Origin: Nitrospira sp.
Lineage (GTDB): Bacteria > Nitrospirota > Nitrospiria > Nitrospirales > Nitrospiraceae
Length of the DNA: 9,977 bases
Reading direction: 5' to 3'
NCBI GenBank assembly: GCA_025363325.1
Contig: JANYEF010000099.1
Span: 1 to 9,977, forward strand
The notes under the pieces were generated by a model. It was not told where the DNA came from, ran no database searches, and worked only from the letters and a program-made list of their open reading frames with translations. Every line of letters starts with the position of its first letter. The stretch's first letter is position 1. This document shows, piece by piece, positions 1 to 6,288 of the stretch. The translations under genes were made by a program, and so were the position numbers.

Positions 1-2
1 TT

Positions 3-110
3 CTTCTCGCTTCGCTGACAGCAGGGACCATCGGCTTTCTCTGGTTCAAACTTCTGGCGGGACCCGAAACGACAGGTAGCAAGAGGACTTTAAGGGGCAC
101 GGCCACTTAA
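3..110 (+). CDS. C-terminal tail of an unidentified, probably membrane-associated protein (5' end outside window)
   Basis: One forward frame is open from the window edge to a TAA at 108-110 and gives a 35-residue tail. It begins with a fairly hydrophobic stretch (LTAGTIGFLWFKLLAG) and ends in a short basic tail (GSKRTLRG). The hydrophobic part could be the last transmembrane helix of a polytopic protein, and the basic tail would then be cytoplasmic. The other two forward frames close within this stretch. I do not recognise the family. With only 35 codons visible, chance openness cannot be excluded. Confidence 0.35.
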   Translation, partial: LLASLTAGTIGFLWFKLLAGPETTGSKRTLRGTAT

Positions 111-132
111 GCTTCTTTCTGAGGAGGGAATC

Positions 133-288
133 ATGAGCAGCCATCGTCAAAATAAATTGGTCCACGAAGGGCCGTGCACCGCCGAAGTTATAGTGGACAT
201 CACCCAGCCGGGCGCCACACGTTCTATCATTCGTTGTGGGTTGACAATCAACGAACGGTCTGTTGACAGGGCTGCGGACAAAACGTAG
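133..288 (+). CDS. Small ORF of 51 residues with a near-ideal ribosome binding site
   Basis: ATG at 133 is preceded by GAGGAGGG at 121-128, with the AGGAGG core five bases from the start. This is the best Shine-Dalgarno sequence in the window. The frame runs to TAG at 286-288 and encodes a soluble peptide beginning MSSHRQNKLVHEGPCTAEV. The HEG-x-x-x-AEV segment faintly recalls the opening of small antitoxin-like proteins (a G-x-YVAEV pattern), but the conserved part that should follow is absent, so I assign no family. It lies 22 bases after the preceding tail and 45 bases before the DUF3422 gene, all on the same strand. It may be a true small protein, a leader peptide, or the start of a gene broken by a frameshift. 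Confidence 0.4.
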   Translation: MSSHRQNKLVHEGPCTAEVIVDITQPGATRSIIRCGLTINERSVDRAADKT

Positions 289-333
289 CCTGACACCGCC
301 TTTCTTTCCTCATTCACTTCGAGGGGTTGTCGC

Positions 334-1728
334 ATGACGGAGCCTGAGATTACCAAACCGGATCCCGGCGAGCTTATCCGGAAGCTGCACGAGCGGCCAC
401 AGATGCCCTTGGCCGAGTGGCTGCAAGCCCCGGCGCACGTACACTACAAAGCGTTTCGTATGACCGATCCACCGGTGCAGCGGCCGGCAAGTCGTGACGA
501 GTTCAGATCTCTCCTCGAGGCCTTCAAGATCTCTGCGGACGCGATGGTCATTCATGACGGGTTTGGCTATGGCGTGAAGACGGCGACGAGCGGCGAGCGG
601 CTGATCCTGATCTGGCAAGCGCACACAGAGTACTACAGTTATCAAACCTGGCACATTCCCTCCGACCACGGCGGGGAGGTGACCTTTGGCCCGATGACCT
701 TCCCGCAGTACCGGTCTCCCAGCACGCCGCTCGGTGCGGAAGTGTGCCGTCTGGATATCCTGCTGATGATCACACCATTGCCGACCAGTGAGGCGTTGCG
801 CCCTCTGCTTCCCGGCCCGGTCCTGTATGGCAGTCGGATTCTCGATGAGGAGACCTCGCTGGTCACCAGCTTTACACCGGACGAGCATGGGCGCGAGCGC
901 TATTGGGTCACGGTAGGGTCTGGCAGGTCCAGTAAGTCTCATCTGAGCGACATCGTCGATGCCATTGTCCGGATCGAGACCTATTACCACTTGTTACTCA
1001 TGCAAAAGCCCTTGTTTTCGGCTGCGATCGATCAGGCCTACAAGTTCGAGCAAGTGCACTTGAAGCAGCGTGAAATCATCAGCGAGCATATCGGCCACGC
1101 CGACTCCCTGGCCCTACAGCGTTGGCTCAATGGACTGACGCAAGACTTGTTAAAAACTACTCGGTTGTCCAGCAAGTTGCACTTCGCGCTCTCCGCCTCT
1201 GGTCCCTATGACACAATCGTGCACCGGACGCTGGCGTCACTCGACGAAAGGACCCTCCCCCTGTATCGCCCGATGTCTGACTATGTCCTCAGCGGGATCA
1301 CCGGGGTGGCGGAGGGTAATCAACAACTCCTGAAGCGGATGGACACCCTTCGCAGCGGTTTTGAAGGGACGATCTCTATTATTCGCGCCCGCGTCGATCT
1401 CATGCTCCAATCCCAGAACCTGACGCTCTTGATCAGCGTCGACAAGACGACGAAGAGCCAGGCCATCCTCCAGTACACGGTCGAGGGTTTGTCGGTTATC
1501 GTGATTGCCTACTATCTCAGCGGGCTCATGAGCTATATCTTCAAGGGACTTCATGAGATGGGGTGGCTGCGCAGTGCGGATATTGCCGCAGCCTTGTTCG
1601 TTCCGATCTCGCTCGGCCTCGCATTGGGGATTACGATCCTCGGCCGAAAACTTCTCCACAAGAAATTCTCCGGCGAACCCACACCTTCGGCATCAGAGAA
1701 ACCTGAAGCCTCGAGGGGGCAACATTGA
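334..1728 (+). CDS. DUF3422 family membrane-anchored protein
   Basis: This 464-residue protein matches my memory of the DUF3422 family, whose function is unknown. Family hallmarks seen are an N-terminal LHERPQMPL stretch (about 18-26), a WQAHTEYYSYQTW block near residue 100 (the family has WErHTEF), an IETYYHLLLM helix in the middle, and the signature near the C-terminus VDLMLQSQNLTLLIS followed by QYTVEGLSVIVIAYY. Two membrane helices are visible, at about 386-403 and 417-437, followed by a basic, Ser/Pro-rich tail. Most of the chain is therefore a soluble domain held on the membrane by a C-terminal hairpin. GAGGGG at 321-326, seven bases from the ATG, supports this start. Length is close to the family norm. 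The next gene on the strand is 221 bases away, so it is probably not co-transcribed with crcB. Function remains unknown. Confidence 0.85.
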   Translation: MTEPEITKPDPGELIRKLHERPQMPLAEWLQAPAHVHYKAFRMTDPPVQRPASRDEFRSLLEAFKISADAMVIHDGFGYGVKTATSGERLILIWQAHTEYYSYQTWHIPSDHGGEVTFGPMTFPQYRSPSTPLGAEVCRLDILLMITPLPTSEALRPLLPGPVLYGSRILDEETSLVTSFTPDEHGRERYWVTVGSGRSSKSHLSDIVDAIVRIETYYHLLLMQKPLFSAAIDQAYKFEQVHLKQREIISEHIGHADSLALQRWLNGLTQDLLKTTRLSSKLHFALSASGPYDTIVHRTLASLDERTLPLYRPMSDYVLSGITGVAEGNQQLLKRMDTLRSGFEGTISIIRARVDLMLQSQNLTLLISVDKTTKSQAILQYTVEGLSVIVIAYYLSGLMSYIFKGLHEMGWLRSADIAAALFVPISLGLALGITILGRKLLHKKFSGEPTPSASEKPEASRGQH

Positions 1729-1817
1729 GCGAACGCATGGTAGTTGTTCCGCGCCCTTATCAGTCGCAGACAAATCGTTGGTCCGGTCCAGAATTACGTT
1801 TTCCTCTACCGATGCTC

Positions 1818-1842
1818 GTCAGGCTTGCTTAGCAGGCCTGAC
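1818..1842 (+). terminator. Strong hairpin downstream of the DUF3422 gene
   Basis: GTCAGGC at 1818-1824 pairs perfectly with GCCTGAC at 1836-1842. The loop can extend the stem by a T-G wobble and TGC/GCA around a three-base TTA loop, for about 11 pairs in all. No clean T-run follows on the plus strand (ACTTCATGATG), so it is not a textbook intrinsic terminator. Its position, 90 bases after the DUF3422 stop and 107 bases before crcB, fits transcription termination or mRNA 3'-end protection. The rest of the 1729-1949 gap holds no gene that I can support. Confidence 0.4.
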
Positions 1843-1934
1843 TTCATGATGTTGAGCGAGGGGCCAAGCCGGCGTCCTGTGAGAGATGCGACTTTCAGAA
1901 GGTTGGTATACACTTCGGGAACATTGCCGCTCGG

Positions 1935-1940
1935 TTATAC
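1935..1940 (+). promoter_or_regulatory. Possible -10 element of crcB, implying a leaderless or nearly leaderless mRNA
   Basis: TTATAC lies only nine bases before the crcB ATG, and no Shine-Dalgarno-like purine run is present in those bases. If it is the -10 box, transcription would begin two or three bases before the start codon or on it. A convincing -35 box at 17-base spacing is not visible (ACTTCG at 1912-1917), so this is a weak call from spacing and sequence only. Confidence 0.25.
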
Positions 1941-1949
1941 ACGCACACC

Positions 1950-2333
1950 ATGACCAAACTCTTGTTGATCGGGGCCGGTGGGTTCATTGGCTCTGTCCTA
2001 CGCTATCTAGTCAGTGGCTCTGTCCAAACGCTCAGCCAAAGCATCGCGTTTCCCTACGGCACGCTGGCCGTCAATATCCTTGGTTGCTTCTGCATCGGAT
2101 TCCTGTCTGAAATTTTTGACGCACGCGCGCTCATCGGCACTGAGACACGAGCCTTTCTGGTTGTCGGCATTCTCGGCGGGTTTACCACCTTCTCGGCCTT
2201 CGGCAATGAAACGATGAATCTGATCAGAGAAGGAGAAGCGGCTCTCGCGCTGATGAATGTCGGCACGCAAGTGTTGCTGGGTCTTGGAGCGGTCTGGCTT
2301 GGCTATACGCTGGCCTATGTGATCTGGAGGTGA
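1950..2333 (+). CDS. crcB: Fluoride ion channel/exporter CrcB (FluC)
   Basis: This is a 127-residue, four-helix inner-membrane protein of the Fluc family. Fluc proteins work as dual-topology dimers that let toxic fluoride leave the cytoplasm. Family landmarks are all present: GAGGFIGSVLRY (8-19) with the conserved Arg18, FPYGTLAVNILG (34-45) with pore-lining Asn42, and the signature GGFTTFSAFGNE (76-87), which carries the Phe-box residues Phe78 and Phe81 and the region of the structural sodium site. Length is normal and no key residue is missing. Its stop codon overlaps the ribosome binding site of the next gene, a DUF190 protein, so the two are translated from one mRNA. No Shine-Dalgarno sequence precedes the ATG, and I found no fluoride (crcB-motif) riboswitch in the 221 bases upstream. 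Confidence 0.95.
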   Translation: MTKLLLIGAGGFIGSVLRYLVSGSVQTLSQSIAFPYGTLAVNILGCFCIGFLSEIFDARALIGTETRAFLVVGILGGFTTFSAFGNETMNLIREGEAALALMNVGTQVLLGLGAVWLGYTLAYVIWR

Positions 2334-2336
2334 CCC

Positions 2337-2702
2337 ATGCTTTCTGCAGACGGCTCCCGGCTTCGGATATATATTGGCGAGAGCGACAGATATGAGAAGC
2401 AGCCGCTCTATGAATGGATCATCACTCAAGCCAAAGCAAAGGGACTGGCAGGAGCCACGGTCCTCCGAGGCCTGATGGGATTTGGCGCCCATACTCGTGT
2501 CATTCACACCTTCAAGATTGAACGGCTGTCGGAAGACCTCCCGATCATCATTGAACTGGTGGATGCAGCTGACAAAATCGAGGCCTTCCTCTCATTTGTC
2601 GAGCAGCACATCCACTCGGGCCTGCTGGCGACGATGGAAAAAGTCGAGGTCCGCTTCTACCGTCGGGATCAATCATCCGCGCCCAAGACACCTCCACAGT
2701 AG
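2337..2702 (+). CDS. DUF190 family PII-like protein, partner of CrcB
   Basis: This 121-residue cytoplasmic protein has the DUF190 pattern: LRIYIGESDRY and PLYEWIITQAKAKGLAGATVLRG followed by GLMGFG in the first 50 residues, then DLPIIIELVD and a terminal strand with VEVRFYR. The fold of this family resembles PII signalling proteins (ferredoxin-like trimers). DUF190 genes are often found next to crcB, which suggests an accessory or sensing role in fluoride export, though the biochemical role is not established. The start is set by GGAGGTGA at 2326-2333, which overlaps the end and stop codon of crcB; only three bases separate the two genes, so translational coupling is likely. The last roughly ten residues (SSAPKTPPQ) look disordered. 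Confidence 0.9.
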   Translation: MLSADGSRLRIYIGESDRYEKQPLYEWIITQAKAKGLAGATVLRGLMGFGAHTRVIHTFKIERLSEDLPIIIELVDAADKIEAFLSFVEQHIHSGLLATMEKVEVRFYRRDQSSAPKTPPQ

Positions 2703-2792
2703 GGCTCTTTCCCTCAACGGATGTCTGAGCGTCCCTCCTCGAACGTCGTGTTCCAAGGGTAATGTGCAAATGAGTTTAATAAGAAGACGCAG

Positions 2793-2885
2793 ATGCTCAC
2801 GATATCGAAGCAGGAATACACCGCCGGGTTCAAGAAGCAGGCGATCAAGCCTGTCACAGACGTCTGGCCATTTTCAATGAGGTAG
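2793..2885 (+). pseudogene. Remnant of an IS3-type transposase OrfA (N-terminal fragment)
   Basis: A 30-codon frame starts MLTISKQEYTAGFKKQAIKP and stops at TAG 2883-2885. The SKQEYTAxFKxxA pattern is how many IS3-family OrfA proteins (helix-turn-helix, about 100 residues) begin, normally continuing with VKRV-x-x-G and the rest of the helix-turn-helix. Here similarity fades after about residue 20 and the frame closes at once, so most of the insertion sequence is gone. The TAG stop overlaps the purine-rich ribosome binding region of galE, so the remnant ends directly against the galE translation signals. I see no terminal inverted repeats or target duplication. The assignment rests on a short stretch recalled from the family. 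Confidence 0.5.
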
Positions 2886-2891
2886 GTACCC

Positions 2892-3911
2892 ATGATCTTT
2901 GTCACCGGCGGTGCCGGCTATATCGGTTCACATACCTGCTTGGAGCTGCTCGATGCAGGGTGTGATGTCACGGTGTTCGACAACTTTTCTAATAGCCATC
3001 CCGAGGCATTGGCGCGGGTGGAGCGTATTACGGGAAAAACGCTGCGCCTGGTACGAGGCGACATACGCGACCGTTCTGCCTTGGTGGCAGCCCTGCGCGA
3101 GAGCGGGGCCAGGGCGGTGATTCATTTCGCCGGCCTCAAGGCTGTGGGGGAGTCGGTCGCGCAGCCGCTGGCCTACTACGATAACAATGTGGTCGGCACC
3201 CTGCGTTTGCTGGAGGCGATGGGCGAGTGCGGGGTGAAAACCCTGGTGTTCAGCTCATCGGCCACAGTCTATGGCGACCCCATTCGGCTGCCACTCACTG
3301 AAGACCACCCGCTCTCTGCCACGAATCCCTATGGCCGTTCGAAGCTGATGATTGAGGAGATCTTGCGCGATCTGCACCGCAGCGATGCCACCTGGCGGCT
3401 CGGACTGTTGCGGTATTTCAACCCAGTGGGTGCCCATGCCAGCGGCTTGATCGGGGAAGACCCTCAGGGCATCCCCAATAATTTGATGCCTATAGTAGCT
3501 CAAGTGGCAGTCGGGCGACGAGCCTGTCTCAACGTGTGGGGTCATGATTACCCCACTCAGGATGGAACCGGCGTGCGGGATTACATCCATGTGGTGGATC
3601 TGGCCCTAGGCCACCTCAAAGCGCTGAAGGCGCTGGAGCGACGACAAGATCAGCCCGATTGTTTAACCGTGAATCTTGGTACGGGCACCGGTTACAGCGT
3701 GCTGGATATCGTGCGGGCGTTTGAGCAGGCCAGCGGGCGGTCAGTGCCGTACAAGATTGCGCCCCGGCGTCCCGGCGACATTGCCTCTTGCTATGCCGAC
3801 CCGCAACGGGCGTTTGAATTACTGGGCTGGCGAGCGGAGCGGGGGCTTGGTGCAATATGCGCCGATGCCTGGCGCTGGCAAAGTGCGAATCCTCACGGGT
3901 ATGCGGGCTGA
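2892..3911 (+). CDS. galE: UDP-glucose 4-epimerase (GalE), probably able to use N-acetylated sugars
   Basis: GalE interconverts UDP-glucose and UDP-galactose in the cytoplasm with bound NAD, supplying galactose for surface polysaccharides. The 339-residue protein is full length (E. coli 338). Visible features are the NAD-binding TGGAGYIG at 5-12, D30-N31-F32 after the second strand, HFAGLKAVGES (78-88), the catalytic SSSATVYG (121-128) and YGRSK with Tyr147 and Lys151, RYFNPVGAH, and the C-terminal APRRPGD motif. At the gatekeeper position that is Tyr299 in E. coli and Cys307 in human GALE, this protein has Cys300 (IASCYAD), which in known enzymes goes with acceptance of UDP-GlcNAc/GalNAc. 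GAGGTAGGT (2879-2887) supports the start. No other sugar-nucleotide genes are nearby. Confidence 0.95.
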   Translation: MIFVTGGAGYIGSHTCLELLDAGCDVTVFDNFSNSHPEALARVERITGKTLRLVRGDIRDRSALVAALRESGARAVIHFAGLKAVGESVAQPLAYYDNNVVGTLRLLEAMGECGVKTLVFSSSATVYGDPIRLPLTEDHPLSATNPYGRSKLMIEEILRDLHRSDATWRLGLLRYFNPVGAHASGLIGEDPQGIPNNLMPIVAQVAVGRRACLNVWGHDYPTQDGTGVRDYIHVVDLALGHLKALKALERRQDQPDCLTVNLGTGTGYSVLDIVRAFEQASGRSVPYKIAPRRPGDIASCYADPQRAFELLGWRAERGLGAICADAWRWQSANPHGYAG

Positions 3912-3939
3912 TTCAGATTGGTTCGCACAATAGCACGCG

Positions 3940-4770
3940 ATGTCCATCATGCCGTTCACTCCTTCTCCCGCCACCGGAGCCGCGTTCATCGGTCGTGAAG
4001 GGCTCGTCAGAAATCTGCGTGCGCGCATTGCCAAGGGTGAATCGCTAGCGGTAATCGGCGGACCGAAGCTTGGGAAGACCTCGCTGGTCCGCACCGCGCT
4101 GAACGGACTGTCTGACCGGACGCTGATCGAAAGGGATCTTGGCGCCGACCCGTCACCTCGGTTCGAGCTGGTTCCCGGATCGATCGTCGTTCTGGACAAT
4201 CTGGACGCCATCGCAGATTCGGCGATCGAATCCCTGCTCGCACGTGTGTCTGCAGCGGAAGTGTCCAGTATTGTGGTCACCGGTGGGCGGCGACTGCGGA
4301 CGTTGCTAGGCCACTTCGGGACAGGAGCCGTCCGGCGCTTTCGTCTGTTTCCGCTTTCAGTTCTTCTCGATGGAGAGTTACGACGGTTGATCGGTTCGCA
4401 CCCACCTATTCCGTTGGCCACGTGGACGGGGAACCATCCCTACCTGACAAAGCTGTTTCTCCACTATGGAGACGGCGCCCTCGAAACAGGGCGATCCCAA
4501 TGGGAGCCGTTCGTCCAGCATTTGGTTGCCGAAGTTGGGCAGGGCCCAGAGCGGCGGCTCCTGTGTTACCTGATCGAGCGAGGGACACCGGTGAATCCCA
4601 GCCTGGCCGAGTCCGAGACGGGCATCCGAGACATCAAGGCGGTTTCGGATACGCTCGTCTATCTGGGCGTCATCAGCCGCTGGATTCGGAATGAGGAGGC
4701 CACCCTCTTCGCCGGCTGTCGGCTGCTCAACGACGTCATCATCGACGGTAACGCAGGAGAGGTTGCTTGA
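3940..4770 (+). CDS. P-loop ATPase of the STAND / archaeal-ATPase type with a C-terminal winged helix
   Basis: This 276-residue protein opens with FIGREGLVRNL (16-26), the usual entry motif of such ATPases. Walker A is GGPKLGKTS (40-48) and a Walker B-like strand is IVVLDNLD (82-89), in which Asn87 stands where Glu is common. SSIVVTGGRRLR (109-120) resembles sensor 1 and TGNHPYL (163-169) the lid motif of the STAND/MNS group. The last 90 residues (from about ERRLLCYLIERG) look like a winged helix. Related proteins usually carry extra sensor repeats or an effector domain; none is present, so this is a bare NTPase module. It begins 28 bases after galE on the same strand, with no clear ribosome binding site; a second in-frame ATG lies at 3949. 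The substrate and role are unknown; signalling or regulation is possible, and a link to galE is not implied. Confidence 0.7.
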   Translation: MSIMPFTPSPATGAAFIGREGLVRNLRARIAKGESLAVIGGPKLGKTSLVRTALNGLSDRTLIERDLGADPSPRFELVPGSIVVLDNLDAIADSAIESLLARVSAAEVSSIVVTGGRRLRTLLGHFGTGAVRRFRLFPLSVLLDGELRRLIGSHPPIPLATWTGNHPYLTKLFLHYGDGALETGRSQWEPFVQHLVAEVGQGPERRLLCYLIERGTPVNPSLAESETGIRDIKAVSDTLVYLGVISRWIRNEEATLFAGCRLLNDVIIDGNAGEVA

Positions 4771-4829
4771 CCTCGTACCTCACGGTCTGACTGCTGGACT
4801 GGGTTTCCTATTCGGTGGGCTTGGACTGC

Positions 4830-5720
4830 TCAGGGACGCGGGGCTGGTTTCCAGATCCGGGTGATGGGTGTGGCGTCGGTGCTTGCACCGGAATGGGAAA
4901 GGCTGTAGAGGTCTTCAATCGTACGCAACACATTGTAGTGGGTGATCCGCTGGTCATAGCGACCGGCTTGCACCATGGGCCCGACGAAGAGCGTCACAAT
5001 CCGGTTACCCTCTTTCCCATTATCCTCATCCCAGGTCACGATCAGCAGACTGTTGTGCTCCTGTGCCCACTGGACGTAGGCATCCATGTGCTCCCGGAGC
5101 CAACGATCGGCGGTCTGAATCGCCTCGGGGTCCTTCCCGTTGTGCATATCGTTGATCTGATTCGGCGCGATCACGCTCACAGTGGGGAGCGTGGTGTAAT
5201 CGGTGGGAAAACTTGTCATGGGTACATTAGCCGTTGCCGGGAGCCCATTGCTCGCGCTGTCTTGCCAATCCACCCAGGGGTTATGTTTGCGTGCGTACAG
5301 CCCCACGCTGCAAATGAGAGAGCCAACCGAGGGGAGGTCTTCCGAGTATCCGGCAAATGTCAGCCCCGCAGCCAGCAGGGCATGCCCAAGATTGGGGGTC
5401 GTGAAGATGTGCGGGCAGGAGTTATCGGTGATGCCTTGCGTCGATCCAGAAAACAGCGCGAGATAGTTCGGTTGGCTGGGGTGCGTGATACCAAAGGACT
5501 GCGTAAAGACTGTACCCTGGGTTGCTAGCCTGTTGATGTACGGCGCATCGGGCGAATCGAAAATCTGGCTATAGGAGTGATTCTCTTCAATCACCATCAC
5601 AATGTGATCGGGTCTGGGGAGGGGAGGCGCGCTGCCGGATTGCGCCGACGTGGCAGAGTGGGCGCACACGCCCACTGCCAGCGCCATGATAATCGTTCCG
5701 AGAATGAGCTTCCCGCGCAT
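4830..5720 (-). CDS. Secreted phosphoesterase (acid phosphatase / phospholipase C-like, PF04185 type)
   Basis: From the ATG at 5720 the product is 296 residues. Residues 1-26 form a signal peptide: RGK, a hydrophobic core, and a likely cut after Ala26 (SATSA-QS). Cys19 does not fit a lipobox. The mature protein has the family's metal-binding opening HIVMVIEENHSY (38-49), then THPSQPNYLALFSG around the expected nucleophile, and near the end LLIVTWDEDNG with a following HYNVLRTIEDLY. These belong to the AcpA/phospholipase C-like phosphoesterase superfamily, which hydrolyses phosphate esters outside the cytoplasm. The substrate cannot be told. The frame stays open upstream to a TTG at 5804, but that part lies in repeat DNA and would bury the signal peptide, so I reject it. 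Only 59 bases with no strong hairpin separate its end from the convergent ATPase gene. Confidence 0.85.
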   Translation of the reverse strand: MRGKLILGTIIMALAVGVCAHSATSAQSGSAPPLPRPDHIVMVIEENHSYSQIFDSPDAPYINRLATQGTVFTQSFGITHPSQPNYLALFSGSTQGITDNSCPHIFTTPNLGHALLAAGLTFAGYSEDLPSVGSLICSVGLYARKHNPWVDWQDSASNGLPATANVPMTSFPTDYTTLPTVSVIAPNQINDMHNGKDPEAIQTADRWLREHMDAYVQWAQEHNSLLIVTWDEDNGKEGNRIVTLFVGPMVQAGRYDQRITHYNVLRTIEDLYSLSHSGASTDATPITRIWKPAPRP

Positions 5721-5736
5721 ATGAATGTGTACCGTT

Positions 5737-5806
5737 ATTTGGTTTGTCTGGTTTTTTGCTTGAACGAAACTAACTAAATCAACCAGAAAAACAAGACAAA
5801 CCAAAT
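5737..5806 (-). repeat. Family A palindromic repeat, copy 1, in the leader of the phosphoesterase gene
   Basis: The arms at 5737-5756 and 5787-5806 are 20 bases each and complementary with one mismatch; the centre holds TTGAACGAAACTAA (5760-5773). Read on the minus strand, bases 5806 to 5760 align without gaps to bases 8827 to 8781 of copy 2 with 38 of 47 identical. The element lies between the TAG of the 109-residue gene (5826-5828) and the ATG of the phosphoesterase (5720), so a minus-strand transcript would carry it as a long stem-loop 16 bases before the start codon. Confidence 0.8.
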
Positions 5807-5825
5807 AGACTAGACAATCCGGATG

Positions 5826-6155
5826 CTATGAATCCGTTAACTGCTCAGGGCAATCGATAAGATAGCGAGGTCGCGCGGGCAGATCGGTGGCGATCTGTTG
5901 AGCATGGCAGGGGGGAATATCTTCCTTCAATCGTCTCAGAAGCCTGAGGACCTTCAGACTGGGAGGGACCTCGCATACCCATAGGTGAGAGCCGGATTCC
6001 AGTTCTTCCATGTGTCGTTGTACGCGGAACCCTGGGTGCTCCATAAAATACGCGGATAAAAATCCTCCGATGGCCTGCACCACCCAGGGATGCGCAGTGA
6101 CATATCGGTAGCTGATCCGAAGCTCGACCACCTCTATGGGCTCTTGCTCATCCAT
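5826..6155 (-). CDS. Conserved-looking hypothetical protein, 109 residues
   Basis: I do not recognise this family. The product is soluble and slightly acidic, with no signal peptide and no clear membrane helix; the most hydrophobic stretch is VVQAIGGFLSAYFMEHPGF (about 24-42). A charged pair of likely helices follows (HMEELESG and LKVLRLLRRLKED), then a Pro-rich region with ARPRYLIDCPEQL. The two Cys residues in the second half (CEVPP, PPCHAQ) are not arranged as a metal site. It is the first gene of a minus-strand pair with the secreted phosphoesterase, 105 bases apart with a palindromic repeat between them. No Shine-Dalgarno sequence precedes the ATG, and a TATACT box ends only 11 bases upstream of it. 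Coding status rests on an uninterrupted frame, natural composition and a sensible position between promoter and next gene. Confidence 0.65.
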   Translation of the reverse strand: MDEQEPIEVVELRISYRYVTAHPWVVQAIGGFLSAYFMEHPGFRVQRHMEELESGSHLWVCEVPPSLKVLRLLRRLKEDIPPCHAQQIATDLPARPRYLIDCPEQLTDS

Positions 6156-6166
6156 CGTTAGACGAG

Positions 6167-6172
6167 AGTATA
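6167..6172 (-). promoter_or_regulatory. Possible -10 element (TATACT) of the 109-residue gene
   Basis: On the minus strand TATACT is followed after 11 bases by the ATG at 6155, giving a predicted leader of about five bases. The -35 region is poor (TTTCAC lies only 14 bases upstream). Together with the lack of a ribosome binding site this suggests a leaderless mRNA, as also proposed for crcB. Sequence inspection only. Confidence 0.3.
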
Positions 6173-6215
6173 GCCTGTTCCGGGCAGTGAAATCTTGTGA
6201 CTGCTACGCCGGTGC

Positions 6216-6244
6216 TTGACCCACTTGAGTTCTGCGTGTAGGGT
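6216..6244 (+). promoter_or_regulatory. Possible promoter of the flavoprotein gene
   Basis: TTGACC at 6216-6221 and TAGGGT at 6239-6244 are separated by 17 bases. The -35 hexamer is good and the -10 is poor. It points toward the flavoprotein gene and would place a Family B repeat in its roughly 160-base leader. The divergent minus-strand gene starts 60 bases away. Confidence 0.25.
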
Positions 6245-6288
6245 CCCGCGATGTATTGGCCTGTGCGCAGGACGCGCGAGACGAACGA

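Noticed and set aside
310..990. Minus-strand frame of 226 residues opposite the DUF3422 gene
   Set aside because: Arg-rich, low-complexity translation typical of a shadow frame in GC-rich DNA; the plus-strand protein matches a known family.
1729..1949. Fluoride riboswitch upstream of crcB
   Set aside because: I looked for the conserved core and pseudoknot of the crcB motif and found neither. The only clear structure is a simple hairpin.
2701..2714. Terminator after the DUF190 gene
   Set aside because: AGGG/CCCT is only a four-pair stem, and no T-run follows it.
4759..4774. Terminator between the ATPase gene and the phosphoesterase gene
   Set aside because: GAGGT/ACCTC gives only five pairs around a six-base loop with no T-run, which is too weak to call.
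4815..5528. Plus-strand frame of 237 residues opposite the phosphoesterase
   Set aside because: It is antisense to a gene with clear family motifs and a signal peptide, shows no recognisable domain, and starts without a ribosome binding site.
5721..5804. N-terminal extension of the phosphoesterase back to a TTG codon
   Set aside because: The added residues translate the Family A repeat and would place 28 residues in front of a good signal peptide. The ATG at 5720 fits the exported family better.
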